A stretch of DNA of 64,000 nt from the NCBI RefSeq assembly GCF_003576645.1, contig NC_044917.1:20222178-20286177 (forward strand), read 5' to 3'. This DNA is from Ipomoea triloba (taxonomy: Eukaryota; Streptophyta; Magnoliopsida; Solanales; Convolvulaceae). The notes beneath the pieces were generated by a model that saw nothing but the letters and a program-made list of their open reading frames with translations, made no database searches and was not told where the DNA came from. Shown here in pieces: positions 24,034-36,429 of the stretch. How positions within the stretch are numbered: the stretch's first letter is position 1; each line of letters begins with the position of its first letter. Position numbers and translations under genes: made by a program.

Positions 24034-25340
24034 ATAAATTAGTAGCTAAAACAAAAAATGATATATATGTATTTCTTTAATTTAGAATTATGTGTTTACA
24101 ATACCTTTATTTGAAAAAATTATTCATTATCAAAAAATTAAATTAAATTAAATAAGAGAAATAATTTCATTAGTTATATTGTCTTTATTTTCTCTCATGC
24201 AAAAATTCTTTACATTCAAATTTATCAATTGATATTCATTACATTGTCTATTATCTTATTTTTACAATATCTTGTAATTAAATATCAAAGTTATAGTACA
24301 AAATAATGTTATATATTTATTTACCAAGTATTTTATTAATACTATGAAAAAAATTTTTAAATAATTTGAAGCTAATTATATTAACTACTTGTGGATTGGT
24401 TGATAAAAAGAGTACTCAAATAACCCAATAAATTGAAGCGGAATCGCTCTATTTTACTCTTATTGAATTAAATAAATTAGTAGTTACACCAAAAAATGAT
24501 ACATATGTATTTATTTAATACCATGAAAAAAATAAAAAAGAATAGTTTGAAACCAATCACATTAACTACTTGGCGGATTTGTTGACAATGAAAGTACTCA
24601 AATAACCTATTAATTACCCAGCAAATTGAATCGAGAAACTACCTTTTAATATCTTTGGAATATATAATATTTTAAATTTTCAAATTTTTATTAATTTATT
24701 TAATCTTTTTTCTTAAATTAGGGATTTCTTTATACACAATAACTCATTCAACAATAATGGTTGAACCAAATGAACCCCAAGCAGAACACCAAAAGGAAAG
24801 TCCATAGCTCCTATACCATAATCTCATTGCATGACGTTGGTCACCTATGCTACCAACAATAACCGAATTGCAAATAACACACTACCAACAAAAAAGAAGA
24901 GAACAAATAGTAAAGATGAAGACAATGACAATGTTACTCAAAAGAGAATTAAGAACACTTAGAAAAATTCAAATGAAAAGTAGTATTTATTTAGACTATC
25001 ATTTTTAGACCAAATATTTAGACTATCGATTTTACAAGGTTGCAAACATTTATTTTAGTAATAATTATAATGAATTTTCTATGTTATCTTGGATTCATAT
25101 ACTTTGAGTTAGATATTTAAATATAAAAAATTCGACATTCAACTACCCATGTATAAACTTATCCTATATAATCTTGCATTCATATACTTTGAGTTAGATA
25201 TTTAAATAAAAAAAATTCGACATTCAACTACCCATGTATAAACTTCTCCTATATAATCTTGCATTGATATACTTTCAAATAATTATATAAATATAAACAT
25301 TGGACATTAATCCATACGCGCATTGCGCGTATAAAACTAG

Positions 25341-25663
25341 TAATAAAGATAAAAATTATAACAATGTACTAATCCTAATCGTGTTTTAATATTATTGTAC
25401 TTTTAATATTATTTTATTGTTTTAATTGTTTGAATGTACAATATTTTGGGCGGGAAATAGGATTTCGTTTTGGAGGATTTTGTTTATATATATATATAGA
25501 TATAGATTATAACAATGTACTAATCCTAATGCATAACAATGTTTTGATGTTATAGGATTTCATGTTTTAATATTATTGTACTTTTAATATTATTTTATTC
25601 TTTTAATTGTTTTAACGTACCATATTTTAGGCGGGAAATTTCGTTTTGGAGGATTATATATAT
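25341..25663 (-). mobile_element. Two tandem Helitron 5' termini
   Basis: Two consecutive segments each end, on the plus strand, with GGCGGGAAAT, GTTTTGGAGGATT and a short TA tract followed by AGATT (near 25500 and 25663). On the minus strand these are 5' ends of a Helitron family distinct from the one at 15400. The terminus at 15361-15399 is a third copy, separated from its flank by the 15400-25340 insertion. No matching 3' end was identified. Confidence 0.55.
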
Positions 25664-26090
25664 AGATTAACCCATATCATACCATCATTATCTTTAACCC
25701 ATCCTTATTAATAACTTGGTCACCCTTTACTAGTCAGTTATTAACCAATCGTCGTTCTTTAATCATCATTCAGTGACCATCATGACAGTATTATCTTTGT
25801 CATCATGAACCCATCATCATCATAATAATTCATTAACAACACCCATTAATTCATAACCATCATACTAATCATTAAATCATAATCAACCCGTCATTAATCA
25901 ATCATCATCATTCATTAACTTATAACCTCATCATCATCATCCTAATCAGCATTTCTTCATCTCCCGATCACTATATTATTATTATTACAATATAATAATT
26001 AGCAAGGTTCATCATCTTCATTAACTCAACCACCATCATCAATTATTTAATAAAATAATGATCCTAATCACCATTTTTAATATTATAAAC
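25664..26090. repeat. Degenerate CAT/ATT-rich simple sequence
   Basis: Low-complexity DNA made of CATCAT, ATTAAT and AACCCAT-like words. It resumes after the hAT-type element (26531-26672) and after the Helitron (27761 on). No coding signal. Confidence 0.75.
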
Positions 26091-26204
26091 CATGGTTGCA
26101 GTATGCGCTAGGCGCTAACCGGGCGGTAGACTAGCGCCTAGCCCTAAGCGGTCTAAGCGGTGACCTATAAAAGAAAAAATATAATGCATGTATGTGGGTG
26201 CATG

Positions 26205-26254
<50 letters not shown>

Positions 26255-26522
26255 TCTTATTTATATGAATAAATAAATTTAAATATATATATAAATATAA
26301 AAAAAAATTAACAAGGCCGACTCGCACGAGTTAACTCGGCTAACTCTGCCGAGTTGGGCAAGTTAACTCGGCCGAGTCGGCTGCTAACTCGGCCCAATCG
26401 GTCGAGTTAGGCGCTAGGCGGCTGTCTACCTAGGCGAACGCCTAGAGAGCAATATAATTCTCCTCAGTCTAGGGGCGCCTAGCGCCTAGGCGGTGCCTAG
26501 TCGGGGGATTTTTACAACAGTG
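26091..26522. mobile_element. hAT-type MITE with 8-bp TSD
   Basis: The element begins CATGGTTGCAGTATGCG and ends, as reverse complement, CACTGTTGTAAAAATCCCCC, similar to hAT termini (CA.TGTTG.A). It is flanked by a perfect 8-bp direct repeat TTATAAAC (26083-26090 and 26523-26530), the hAT target length. The interior is a long palindrome rich in GGCGCTAGGCG words, with a (TA)n run at 26205-26251. No transposase. Confidence 0.82.
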
Positions 26523-26672
26523 TTATAAACCCATTATCATAAATCAATATATATTTTTTGTGAGAAGACATAAATCAATATTTAATTACTCATTAATCCC
26601 TAATAATCGTTAATTCACCATCATTAAGCAGTATTATCTTTAAGCTTTAATTACCCTTTTAATCCATTGTTA

Positions 26673-27760
26673 TCTACTATAATAAGAGCCAAAGAGAGTT
26701 AGGCCTAAAATGGGTATAAAAAATTGCGGTCAAATTATTTAATCAAATGGATGGTTCAGATTAATTATTTAATCAAATGGATGGTTAAGATAATTCAGAT
26801 TAATACTATTAATAGAGATTACCTAATTTAACCTTACTTTTATGATTATCCGTTAAGTTTTCCGTTAAATATTATCTTCTCCGTTAATATTCCGTTAACT
26901 TTTAACTTACCCATTAATTTCTATAAAAAAGGTTTTAGGTTCGAACCTCATCTCATCAAATTTGACATAATTAAGTTTCTCACTCTATTTTACTCTTATT
27001 AAATTAAATAAATTAGTAGCTAAAACAAAAAATGATACATATGTATTTCTTTAATTTAGAATTATGTGTCTACAATACCATTATTTGAAAAAATTATTCA
27101 TTATCAAAAAATTAAATTAATAAGAGAAAATAATTTCATTAGTTATATTGTCTTTATTTTATCTCATGCAAAGATTCTTTACATTCGAATTTATAAATTG
27201 ATATTCATTACATTGTCCATTATCTTATTTTTACAATATCTTGTAATTAAATATCAAAGTTATAGTACAAAATAATGTTATATATTTATTTACCAAGTAT
27301 TTTATTAATACTATGAAAAAAAATTAAAATAATTTGAAACTAATTATATTAACTACTTGGGGATTGGTTGACAAAGAGAGTACTCAAATAGTAACCCAAC
27401 AAATTGAAGCGGAATCACTCTATTTTACTCTTATTGAATTAAATAAATTAGTAATTACACCAAAAAATGGTACATATGTATTTCTTTAATACCATGAAAA
27501 AAAAATAAAAAAGAATAGTTTGAAACCAATCATATTAACTACAAGGTTGCAAAATTTATTTTAGTAATAATTATAATGAATTTTCTATATTATCTTTGAT
27601 CCATATACTTTGAGTTAGATATTTAAATAAAAAAAATTCGACATTCAGTTACCCATGTATAAACTTCTCCCATATAATCTTGCATTGATATACTTTCAAA
27701 TATTTATTTAAATATAAACATTGGCATTAACCCATTCGCGCAATGCGCGTATAAAACTAG
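26673..27760 (+). mobile_element. Short non-autonomous Helitron (1088 bp), complete ends
   Basis: Host A precedes TCTACTATAATAAGAGCC at the 5' end. The 3' end has the hairpin CGCGCAATGCGCG followed by TATAAAACTAG and host T. It is the single-copy form of the family that builds the 15400-25340 concatemer and contains one copy of the 432-bp unit. A 69-codon frame inside it is shared by family members but is AT-driven and not a supported gene. Confidence 0.85.
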
Positions 27761-29075
27761 TCATACTCATAAGCTAATCAGCATCCCAGAATCACCATAT
27801 CATAATCCATTCGCCAACCTCTATATTCATAACAACTTCAACAACAACATCAACGAAAGCTCACCTAAGCACCACTGTCATCGCAAAGCTGCCACATATT
27901 AAAGTCAACCTTATTTCAGGTGAGGATCAAGCAGTGCTTCAACTAGCCTGCATGATCAACCCCTAGTTTTTAGATACTCTCAGGTCGAGTGGTGAAACCG
28001 AAATTTACTTAAAAACCACCTTCCTAGACAGAGTATTCAAGAATGATGAATTTTCCATGCTACCAACACACTAATAAGTACTAACAAGCATTCAAAGATT
28101 TAGACAATTCAACTAACATTTAGTACTAACATTATCACATTTTATTTGAGCTCTTAGAAACTAGAGCAAATAATACTAATACTCATTTTGTTCTTGTCAG
28201 ATTGATCCGTGGTTCAATCTGATTCAGCTTTGTCCTCTACTAGTTTTGCCCTTGCGATAATAGCATTAAAATGCTCAGTGTCCTTGCTTACTACACACGA
28301 AGCATACTCCTCTGAATTTCTTAATTTTTACCAACAATATGTACCATCGTAGGTTAACGTACTGCAGATAAACCAAAAGCAAAATATAAATATTATATAC
28401 ATTTTATCTTAATGCATGTGACCATGAAAAGAGAAAATGATATACTTAGATATATGCACTTTTCACGCTTGCAGCAACACCACTGTAACAATCGAAATGC
28501 ACTTAGGTACATAATCTAACCGAGTTGTTAAGTATGTACATAATCCATCCGAGCTGATAAAACCAATGATTTAATTTGTTAATTCCTTCATCCAAGGCGA
28601 ACATTATCCAGCCGATTTGTTGATTTGAATAATCCACCGAGTTGTTAATTTGCATAATCCATTCAATTTGTAACAACCAATCGAATATTAAGCAAAAGCA
28701 ACTCATCATTCGAATAGTTAATTTAACCTCTCGGAAATTACCATTCGAAATCAACAACTCAGAAATTATCTTCTCGGATATTAACGTCTCGGTCTCGGAA
28801 CTGAGTACTTTTCAGTTTCAACCGTACATAATATTCATATTTCTCAATTTACTTTCTACCAAACTAAAATAATATTTATAACCCACAACTTCAAATATTA
28901 TTTAAGCTTTCATGGATTCCATCTGAAATATTAATCTCCATTACTATATAAATTTCCAACATATTTTAATCAAGTCATGTATATGTATGTATGCATGTAT
29001 TTAATTTTAGTTATAAAATTAATTTCTCCCCTCTTATTTTAGTGCAGCCTACATAATGGAGCATGATTTAACATT
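27761..29075. other. Unannotated AT-rich stretch
   Basis: Simple-sequence remnants continue to about 27860. The rest has no recognisable gene. At about 28500-28680 a word like ATAATCCA(T/A)CCGAGTTGTTAA recurs four or five times as a degenerate minisatellite. Short frames here are interrupted and have no recognised motif. Confidence 0.5.
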
Positions 29076-31150
29076 GTGTTTGATGGATAATGCAACCTAA
29101 CATACTATCCTTATGGATAGAAGGTTTTTCGTACCGTGACTAAGACGAGTAGTAATATCACAACAATTACCAATGACGTGGTACAAGTAGTGGGATCCGG
29201 TAGAGCTTCACTTATCCTTCATAAGGGTAATTAATGAGTTAATTATAGAATATGCTTTATTTTTTCCTCAATCTAAACATACATTGTTGAGTTTTAAAGA
29301 TATCAAATCAAATGGTTTTCATATCAAAACAACAAAATAATAATCATGAGTATATAATCATGACTCAGTTGATTACAGATCGTAAGCAAGAGATTGAGGA
29401 ACTTGCTTCTTTATCTTATGCGTTATATTATACATATATACAACCCAGTAATACGTGAGTTGCACTAACCATGAAATTCAAAGACCCACATTCTTTTCAA
29501 CTTTGTCATGATCGATTGGGTAATCCTGAGGAAAATATGATAGGTTGAATCATTTCCAATTCTGTTGGACATAGCCTTTCAAGCTCACATGTACTTTTTC
29601 CAAATTAATATACATGTGTTTTTTGTGCGAAAGGAAAATTTATTGCACGCCCGTTCCATACTAAGGTTGAGCATGAATCATCTGGTTTTCTTCAAAGATT
29701 ACAAGTCAATATTTGTGGACCAATTAATCCATCATCTGGACCATTTTGACATTTCATGATCCTTATTAATGTTTCCACTCGTTGAATTCATGTTAGTTTA
29801 TTATCCATTATAAACAAAGATTTCACTAAATTTATTGCAAAGCTTACTGAATTAAATGTCCAGTTTGCTGATTATCCAATTAAATCAATTGGAATGGATA
29901 ATGTCGTGGAATTGAAATAAGTTGTATTTGTTGAGTATTGTACAACTTTGGGTATTAAAGTGGATCATCCAATGCCTCATGTTCACACCCAGAATGATAT
30001 AGTCGAATCTTTGATTAATCGTATTAAATTGATTGCTAGATCATTGCTATAGAAGTTTAGTTTATCAATTACTTGTTGGGGACATGCGGTATTACATTTT
30101 TCGGCTTTAATTCAACTCCTACCCACTGCATATCATGATTATTTTCCCTTACAACTAGTACATGACACATAACTAAATATTTTCCATCTACATGTATTCG
30201 AGTATGCAAAATATATACCCCTATACCACCTACACATTGTGTACCTCTTTGGGCCCACATTGAAAGGTGGTTATTTATGTTGGTTATTAATCTCACTCTA
30301 TCATTAAGTACATAAAGTCCATGACATGGGATCAATTTACTACAAGGTACACTGATTGTATTTTTAATGAAGATCATTTTATTGCATTAGAAGGATATAA
30401 AAACCCATATTTAATTGGAAGTTCAGAAGATTATTAATTTACAAAAATTTATCAAATAATTAGTTAGATGTTTTTGCTAATCATAGAAGAGTGACTAGGT
30501 CTCATATTCCTACTGAAAATGCTCCATCAAGAGTATATGTCCCTGAGGAACCGAGTATCCACACTGACACTTTCTATCTCTAGAAACGCGAGAGACCAGT
30601 CGGTGCAAAAGATTTAAATCCACGAAAAATCGAAGTTGACAAAACATCTCTACTCCAAAAAGCTTTTAACCATCCTGAAAATGGAGAATTCAGTGAACTT
30701 GCACGTGCTCCAAATAATAGTAATACTAGGGATGCGAAACGTCTAGACCAGAATATTGTGGAAAATGACAATGATCTAGTTGATTTGAACATAGAAACTG
30801 CCATAAACTTTGTTGATATAGGACAAACATATAATAGAGATTTAATTGTCGTCGACGACACATTTGCTTACACAGTTACCCTTAATGTATCACGTGATAA
30901 TCTGGATCTAGAACTAAAATTAATAATAGATTGTCAGAAGAGCCATGACTAGTTAAAGTAGGAAGAGGTAATTGAGGCAGAGCTTATCTCGCTTAATAAA
31001 AGAGAAGTGCTTGGTCCCACTGTACTTACCCCGAGAGGTGTGATCTCAATAGGATCTAAGTGCGTATTCATACGGAAGGCGAATGAAAACAATGAGGTGG
31101 TTAGGTATAAAATGAGATTGGTAGCTCAAACGCAAAGACCTGCAATTGAT

Positions 31151-31207
<57 letters not shown>

Positions 31208-32560
31208 CCTGTTATTGATCACACTTCATTCCGCTACTTAATATCACCGGTAGTACAAATGAATTTAGATATGTTGTTGATGGACATAGTGACTGCATAT
31301 CTATATGAGTCACTAGATGCTGATATATACATTAGAATATTTGAGGGCATTCAAAACCCCAGTAGTATGAGGGAAAGGAAAGGTCGCATCATGCATAGTG
31401 TCAAACTTCAAATGTCATTGTGATTTGAAGCAATCAGGTAGAATGTGGTATAACCGATTAAGTGAATTCATCCTAACGAAGGGATATGTGAACAATGATA
31501 TTTATCCCTATATCTTTATTAAGAAGTCATATGATGGTTTTTGCATTATATCATATCTATTTATGTTGATGACGTAAACATTGTTGGGACACATAATGAT
31601 CTTGTAGAAACATGTTCATGCTTTAAAAAAAATTGAGATGAAAGTTTGGATAAAACTAAGTTTTGCCTCCCTGGTCGGATTTTTGTACACAAGTCGAATT
31701 ATACAAATAAGCTATTGAAAAAATTTTATATGGATAAATCTCATCATCTTAATACTCTAATCTCTTGAAGTGGAAAAAGACTCATTTAGACCTAAAAGAG
31801 AGTGATGAGGATGTGCTAGGACCTGAAATTCCTTATCTAAGTGTTATTGGAGCTCTACTCTATCTACCTAATTACACTAGACGTTATATTTATTGATCTC
31901 TCAATGAATTTACTACCTAAGTTTAGTGCTTCTTCAACCAAAAGACATTGGAATGGAGTAAAGCATGCCCTTAGATATCTCAAAAGTACAAAAGACCTTG
32001 GTCTCTATTTTGAGAGTAACCGCAATGTTACCTTGCTGGGTTACTCAAATGTTGGTAATATGTTTGATCCTCATAATGCAAATCCCATAGGTTATTTTTT
32101 TCTTTGTGGAGATACAACTATGTCTTAGAGACCCGTTAAATAGACCCTAGTTGATACCTCGTCTAACCACTTGTCATTGCTTTATATGAGATCTCATGAG
32201 AACGTGTATGACTAAGGTCATTGATACATCATACCCATAGCTCGTGTGGTATAGCGAGTGAAGTCGATACCCCGATTGTCCTGTATGAGGACAATGCATC
32301 ATGTGTTGCATAGATGAGTAGTGGGTATATTAAGGAAAAGCTTACAAAACACATTACGTCTAAGATTTTTTTTTACCCACATGAAACTCCAAAAGAGTGG
32401 TAAAATCCTTGTTAAGAAATTTCGCTCTAATGACAATTTGGCATATTTGTTGACTAAGTACCTCAACCTACATTCAGTTCTGAAAAATATGTTCATAAAG
32501 TTGGGATGAGTAGGCTTTAAAGGTTGTTGCCTTCAGAGGGAGCGACAATGTTTAGGCACA
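29076..32560 (+). pseudogene. Ty1/copia polyprotein, heavily decayed (Ale/Retrofit-like)
   Basis: Fragments appear in the normal copia pol order: protease-like MDNAT*HTILMDRRFF near 29085; integrase core near 29760-30060 (DYPIKSIGMDNVVEL, then HPMPHVHTQNDIVESLI); integrase C-part HAVLHFSALIQLLPTAYHDY; RT start EVLGPTVLTPRGVISIGSKC; the catalytic YVDD near 31555; RNase H blocks YLKSTKDLGLYFE and, near 32410, KKFRSNDNLAYLLTKYL. A purine-rich AGAGGGAG at about 32535 fits a PPT. Stops and frameshifts are frequent throughout. LTR borders were not resolved. Confidence 0.82.
31156..31204. repeat. (AT)n microsatellite inside dead RT
   Basis: An (AT)n run interrupts the RT block between RPAIDLN and YPVIDHTSFRYLISPVV and replaces the residues normally found there. 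Confidence 0.9.
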
Positions 32561-32708
32561 CTTGAATAGACATTCCTTGAAAATCCTAAAGATTACGCAC
32601 TGAAGGCTTATGGTTTATTAGGACTTTGTATTCTAGGCAGACTATAATTCATTCTCTCTCCCTATATTATTGGGAATATTGTCATTTACCATTCATATTA
32701 TTATTGGG

Positions 32709-33090
32709 AATATATATATATAGTCATAATTAGGTGTAACCGCCTCTTAACGTGCGGTTAGTGTGGTCACACCACTATGTATACAAATATACACCACTCA
32801 ATGTTAGAAAATGCACCACACAAATATGCATCATTAGGTACGCGCATCACCAAAAAACACACCACTAAGTATGCAAAAATACACCACACAGTGTTAGCAA
32901 ATGCACCATTACAGACAAAAGAGTTATGGTGCATTATTTTTGGTGTGGTGTGTGTTTTTTGATGTTTTGGTGTATTTTCATTGTAGTGTGTTTTCTAACA
33001 ATGAGTGATGCATTTTCTAACATTGAGTGGTGTGAACCACACAAACCGCACGAAAAGGCGCGGCCACATTTGAACATATTTCTATGTATA
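32709..33090. mobile_element. TIR element related to the one at 7921-8912
   Basis: The left part (ACCGCCTCTTAACGTGCGG, TTAGTGTGG) is an imperfect inverted match to the right part (CCACACAAACCGCACGAAAA, GGCGCGGCCACATTTGA). The interior holds inverted blocks of CACCACTCAATGTTAGAAAA-type repeats. It is flanked by TATATA tracts. No transposase. Confidence 0.55.
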
Positions 33091-33105
33091 TATAATTATA
33101 ATAAT

Positions 33106-33250
33106 TATTCGGGGACGGGGCGGGGAGGGGTGTCCCCGTCCCCGGCGAGAAATTGAAAAAATTTCCTGTCCCCGTCCCCGATCCCCGAAATTTTTCCCCA
33201 TCCCCGTCCCCGTTTCAAACAGGAACGAGGCACATTGCCATCCCTAGTTG
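33106..33250. mobile_element. G/C-run element fragment with G-quadruplex motif
   Basis: GGGGACGGGGCGGGGAGGGG at 33111-33130 is followed by CCCCGTCCCCG runs, ending TTGCCATCCCTAG. The reverse complement CTAGGGATGGCAATG plus GGGGACGGGG repeats is a pattern I associate with terminal parts of common plant MITEs. Only one end is evident, so this is a fragment. Confidence 0.4.
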
Positions 33251-33263
33251 GTTCTCACCTGAA

Positions 33264-33265
<2 letters not shown>

Positions 33266-33321
<56 letters not shown>
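33266..33321. repeat. (TA)n microsatellite
   Basis: Uninterrupted TA run next to a Helitron 3' end. Confidence 0.95.
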
Positions 33322-33323
<2 letters not shown>

Positions 33324-33325
<2 letters not shown>

Positions 33326-33373
33326 TAGTATTTTATACGCGCGATGCGCGAAAACTTATGCCCAATATTAAAA
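33324..33373 (-). mobile_element. Helitron 3' end, interrupted by a second Helitron
   Basis: CTAG at 33324 followed by TATTTTATACGCGCGATGCGCG is, on the minus strand, a hairpin plus CTAG terminus of the family seen at 17440 and 25340. Sequence is cut at 33374 by another Helitron and probably resumes after 52129. Confidence 0.6.
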
Positions 33374-34149
33374 TCTATCTATATATAAAACCATTATCCT
33401 CCTTCTAAAGTTTCCCGCCCAAAGTTAGTGGTATATATGTAAATTCAGTTATTTTATTTATTTATTCATTTAATTTATTAATTATTAATTTATTATTAAT
33501 TTATTATGGTTAAATGTTGGTGATTGAATAATTGTAATATATTAATTGTTGATTGAATAATTGATTATATAATTGGTGTGATATATATGCCATAATCACA
33601 CGAGAATTATTTTAGTAAAATTATATGCCATAATCACACGAGAATTATTTTAGTAAAGCCAAATATATATATGGTTATTTTATTAATTAACTATATATAT
33701 TTCCATAAAATTTATTGCCATAATCCCAAGAAAATTAAAACCTCTACTCCAATAGCATTCTTCCTAATTTTATTCCATAATACCACGGGAATTATTTTAG
33801 TAAAACCAAATATATATATATGGTTATTTTATTAATTAACAATTTATATATTTCTATAAAATTTATTGCCATAATACCAATTTCTTTCATATAAGTTCCG
33901 AGCATGAGAGATTGCTCCCTCACAACTTCTGAACTCGGCAAAGTTGGCATTCGTTTCGTTGGTTTCCGATCACAACTCTGATGGACAAGCTCAAGACTCA
34001 AGAGTAAGTGAAAATCTTTTGATTTCTTTCTTTAGATTCATGGTTATGCTTTGTTGTTCTTCCTTTCATTGTTTTGTTTATGATTTCGTGTTAACAATTG
34101 TTTTGAAATTTTTTGTAATTCAATTTGGTGATGATATATCATTTCCTAG

Positions 34150-34578
34150 CGATAACGAAGCCCCATCTAGCTTCTCTGAGAAAGCTACGGTGGTGCATGC
34201 ACCAAGAATTGCACCGACCTACTTGAATCGGTTAAAAAAGATGATTTTTTATGCGTAGTCGTCGGTACCGGTAAATCGCAAACATTCATCGGTGTCATCT
34301 AGGGTAAATGAGAGGGGTTAGCGGAGGAAGAGGAGAAAGAGCATACCATATTCTTCCCCGCAAGTGAAGCCGAAGAAAGATTTTTTTGACTACGAGAGAG
34401 TGGATTGGAAAAAGGTAAACGTGATTCAAGGCCTTGAATTATATATTGGGGTTTTTGGGTGTAGAATAAACTGATGAAGATTGTTGAGTGCTTTTACCAC
34501 CCGTATCAGCAATTAGATCATGAAGGGCAATAGATGAGGAGCAAATGGCGTGCAAAGGTTCAATTCAGTTGTTGTTAC
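34150..34578 (+). pseudogene. Captured ALKBH9/10-like exon fragment (left part)
   Basis: The frame at 34400 reads VDWKKVNVIQGLELYIGVFG; after a frameshift it gives MKIVECFYHPYQQLDHEGQ and, ending exactly at the insertion, AKVQFSCCY. As I remember plant AlkB homologues of the ALKBH9/ALKBH10 group (RNA N6-methyladenosine demethylases), they have EGLELHTGVF, a KIVDFVYELQ-like helix and QFGCCYNYA in this order. A GTAAGT donor at 34004 and CCTAG acceptor at 34149 suggest an upstream intron was captured too. Stops at 34256 and later, and loss of the residues normally before QFGCCYNYA, make it a pseudogene. The metal-binding core is absent. Confidence 0.5.
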
Positions 34579-36428
34579 TGTTGGTCCCGAATGGGTGGTG
34601 AAAAGTCTAGAGGGGGGGTGAATAGACTTTTCAAGCAAATTAAAAATTAATAACACTTTAACTAAAAATAATTCCAAGTGAATAAATTCAACTTGAAATG
34701 CACAGCGGAATAAGGTACGTAAAGTGCTATAATTAAAACGCAGTGAAAGAGAGGAGATATATCACATGCAATACGATAGAAATACTTGGAATAGCTCAAA
34801 TGTGATATATAATAAATTTGGCTTGCATGCGGACGTAAGAGATAACAAATAATAGCAAACCCAGATAAGAATGAATAGTGATGAATAGTGACGAAATAGT
34901 AACTGGGTTTAGAAAATATTATGCTGCAAATTAGAGTGTGTGTGTGAGCATGAATATTATGTGTGCAGAGCAAAAATATATATATGGGCAGTAAATAAAT
35001 GAGAGAGAGATTTTTAAGTGGTTCGGCCAAACCCAGCCTACGTCCACTATACTCCTTTCACTATCTTCAATCACCCAGATACAATAGTGAACACCAAGTG
35101 CCAACCCAGCACTTCTATCTACACCTAGTAGATATTGAGTATTTCGCACAAAGCTATACTCCTACACCAACGAGTGTCTCGCACAAAGCTACACTCCCCA
35201 GGGTTTTCACAAGCTTCTCTTGTTACTTAGCCCTCTGTCTACACCCCGTAGAAATTTTGATACAAGGTAGTAAAAGAGAATATTTTTCTCCAACTCTCAA
35301 GGACTAGAGATATGGGTTTCTGATTTTTCGAATTTTTCTTGCTTTGCTACTCTCAGATGTTTCACACTGCCTTTCTTGTTTATCACTTGTATATCTCTTT
35401 TTTTTTCTGCTTCTTCTTGCTCAAGTGTTCCGTATTTATAGCTGATGAAAGAATTAATCCGTTGGAAAAAATTAATTCTTTATTGTTGATCTCATGTGCT
35501 GATTGCAGTCTCCATGTGGTTTAGGTAGTGTGCTGAGTTGTATTTCCGTTGTTGTATTTCTTCAGACTTCTTCCTTTGTCTTTGCATCTCCAGATATTCC
35601 TGCGTGATGCCTCCTGATATTCTGGTCATCAGTCTCTCCGCTATTCAAAATATACAGAACTGATATTCCTCCGCTTCTTGCTCCTCTTGTTTTTCTTTCT
35701 CCCCTCCTGATATTCCTCCTCCAACTTTTCCTTTCTGGCCGAAAGGCCTTCTTTAATAACTTAGAATAATTAGTGTAGTGTATAGGCCTTCTTTAATAAC
35801 TTAGAATAATTAGTGTAGTGTATAGTGTAGTGTTTGGAGCAACAATTAATTGTGTAGTGTAGTATTATTCCTGTAGATAGATTTTGGCAGCTTCTCATTG
35901 TTCCTGATATTCCTCTACCTTTGAATATAATATTCCTCCACCTTTGATTATATTTTCCTTATTTCTCTGGCAGCTCTTGTGTTTGGAATACTTGGCAGCA
36001 CTTCTTCCACTTGCACTTATTCTTTATTCCACATATAGCTGGCAAAAATCATTCCCCTAGGATTCGAACACAGGACCATCTACCACATTAACCAAGTTCA
36101 TCACCAGTGAACCATTCGAATTTGTTGGTAACTTTACAGCAAATAATTTATAAGTACGAATATTCTGGAGGTCTCTAGTTTTCATAAAATCCGTGGCTAA
36201 GAGGGTTCGAACCATGGACTTCTTGCCAACCTTACATGTCTCATATCATCTCTGCTACTTCACCCTTTGGTTATTCCTTGTGCTCCAATTAAATTTAAGC
36301 TCCGTCGGATTCGAACAAAGTTCCTTCATTCTCCAAGAATTCTTTCAAGTGGACTCCTTGACTCTTTTAGGTACATAGCTGTACGAAATTTTTGGCTTTC
36401 TAATTTTCAAACTAAAATACATTTTTGG
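34579..36428 (-). mobile_element. Copia 3' LTR, first assembled copy (truncated at N)
   Basis: Starts TGTTGGTCCCGAATGGGTGG directly after GTTAC (34574-34578). Apparently identical to 37295-39144. Likely the same physical LTR as 37295-39177. Confidence 0.75.
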
Positions 36429-36429
36429 N
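36429..36429. other. Single-N contig join
   Basis: Separates the two copies of the 2715-bp block in the middle of the LTR. Confidence 0.9.

Larger units (their letters stand above)
15400..25340 (+). mobile_element. Helitron concatemer with tandem and inverted units
   Basis: The outer ends fit one insertion: host A then TCTACTATACTAATAAGAGC at 15400, and GCGCATTGCGCGTATAAAACTAG-type hairpin and terminus ending at 25340 before host T. Inside are a 432-bp tandem array (15417-17438), a minus-oriented 3' end (CTAG at 17440, hairpin CGCGCATTGCACG), three minus-oriented units of about 773 bp ending near 22432, 23207 and 24031, and a plus-oriented unit (24034-25340). No Rep/helicase was seen. It includes an LTR insertion and the assembly duplication at 17853-20221, so its true length is about 1.2 kb shorter. 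Confidence 0.65.
33714..36428. repeat. Block duplicated exactly at 36430-39144 (assembly join)
   Basis: 2715 bases repeat after a single N with constant offset 2716. The block spans part of the Helitron, the copia TSD and most of the left LTR. A real duplication would need a breakpoint exactly at an N and no divergence; a contig overlap is simpler. Confidence 0.9.

Noticed and set aside
34662..35307. Frames of 72, 102 and 122 codons repeated in each copia LTR
   Set aside because: Conserved only because LTR copies are recent; overlapping on both strands, no domain, within a regulatory repeat.
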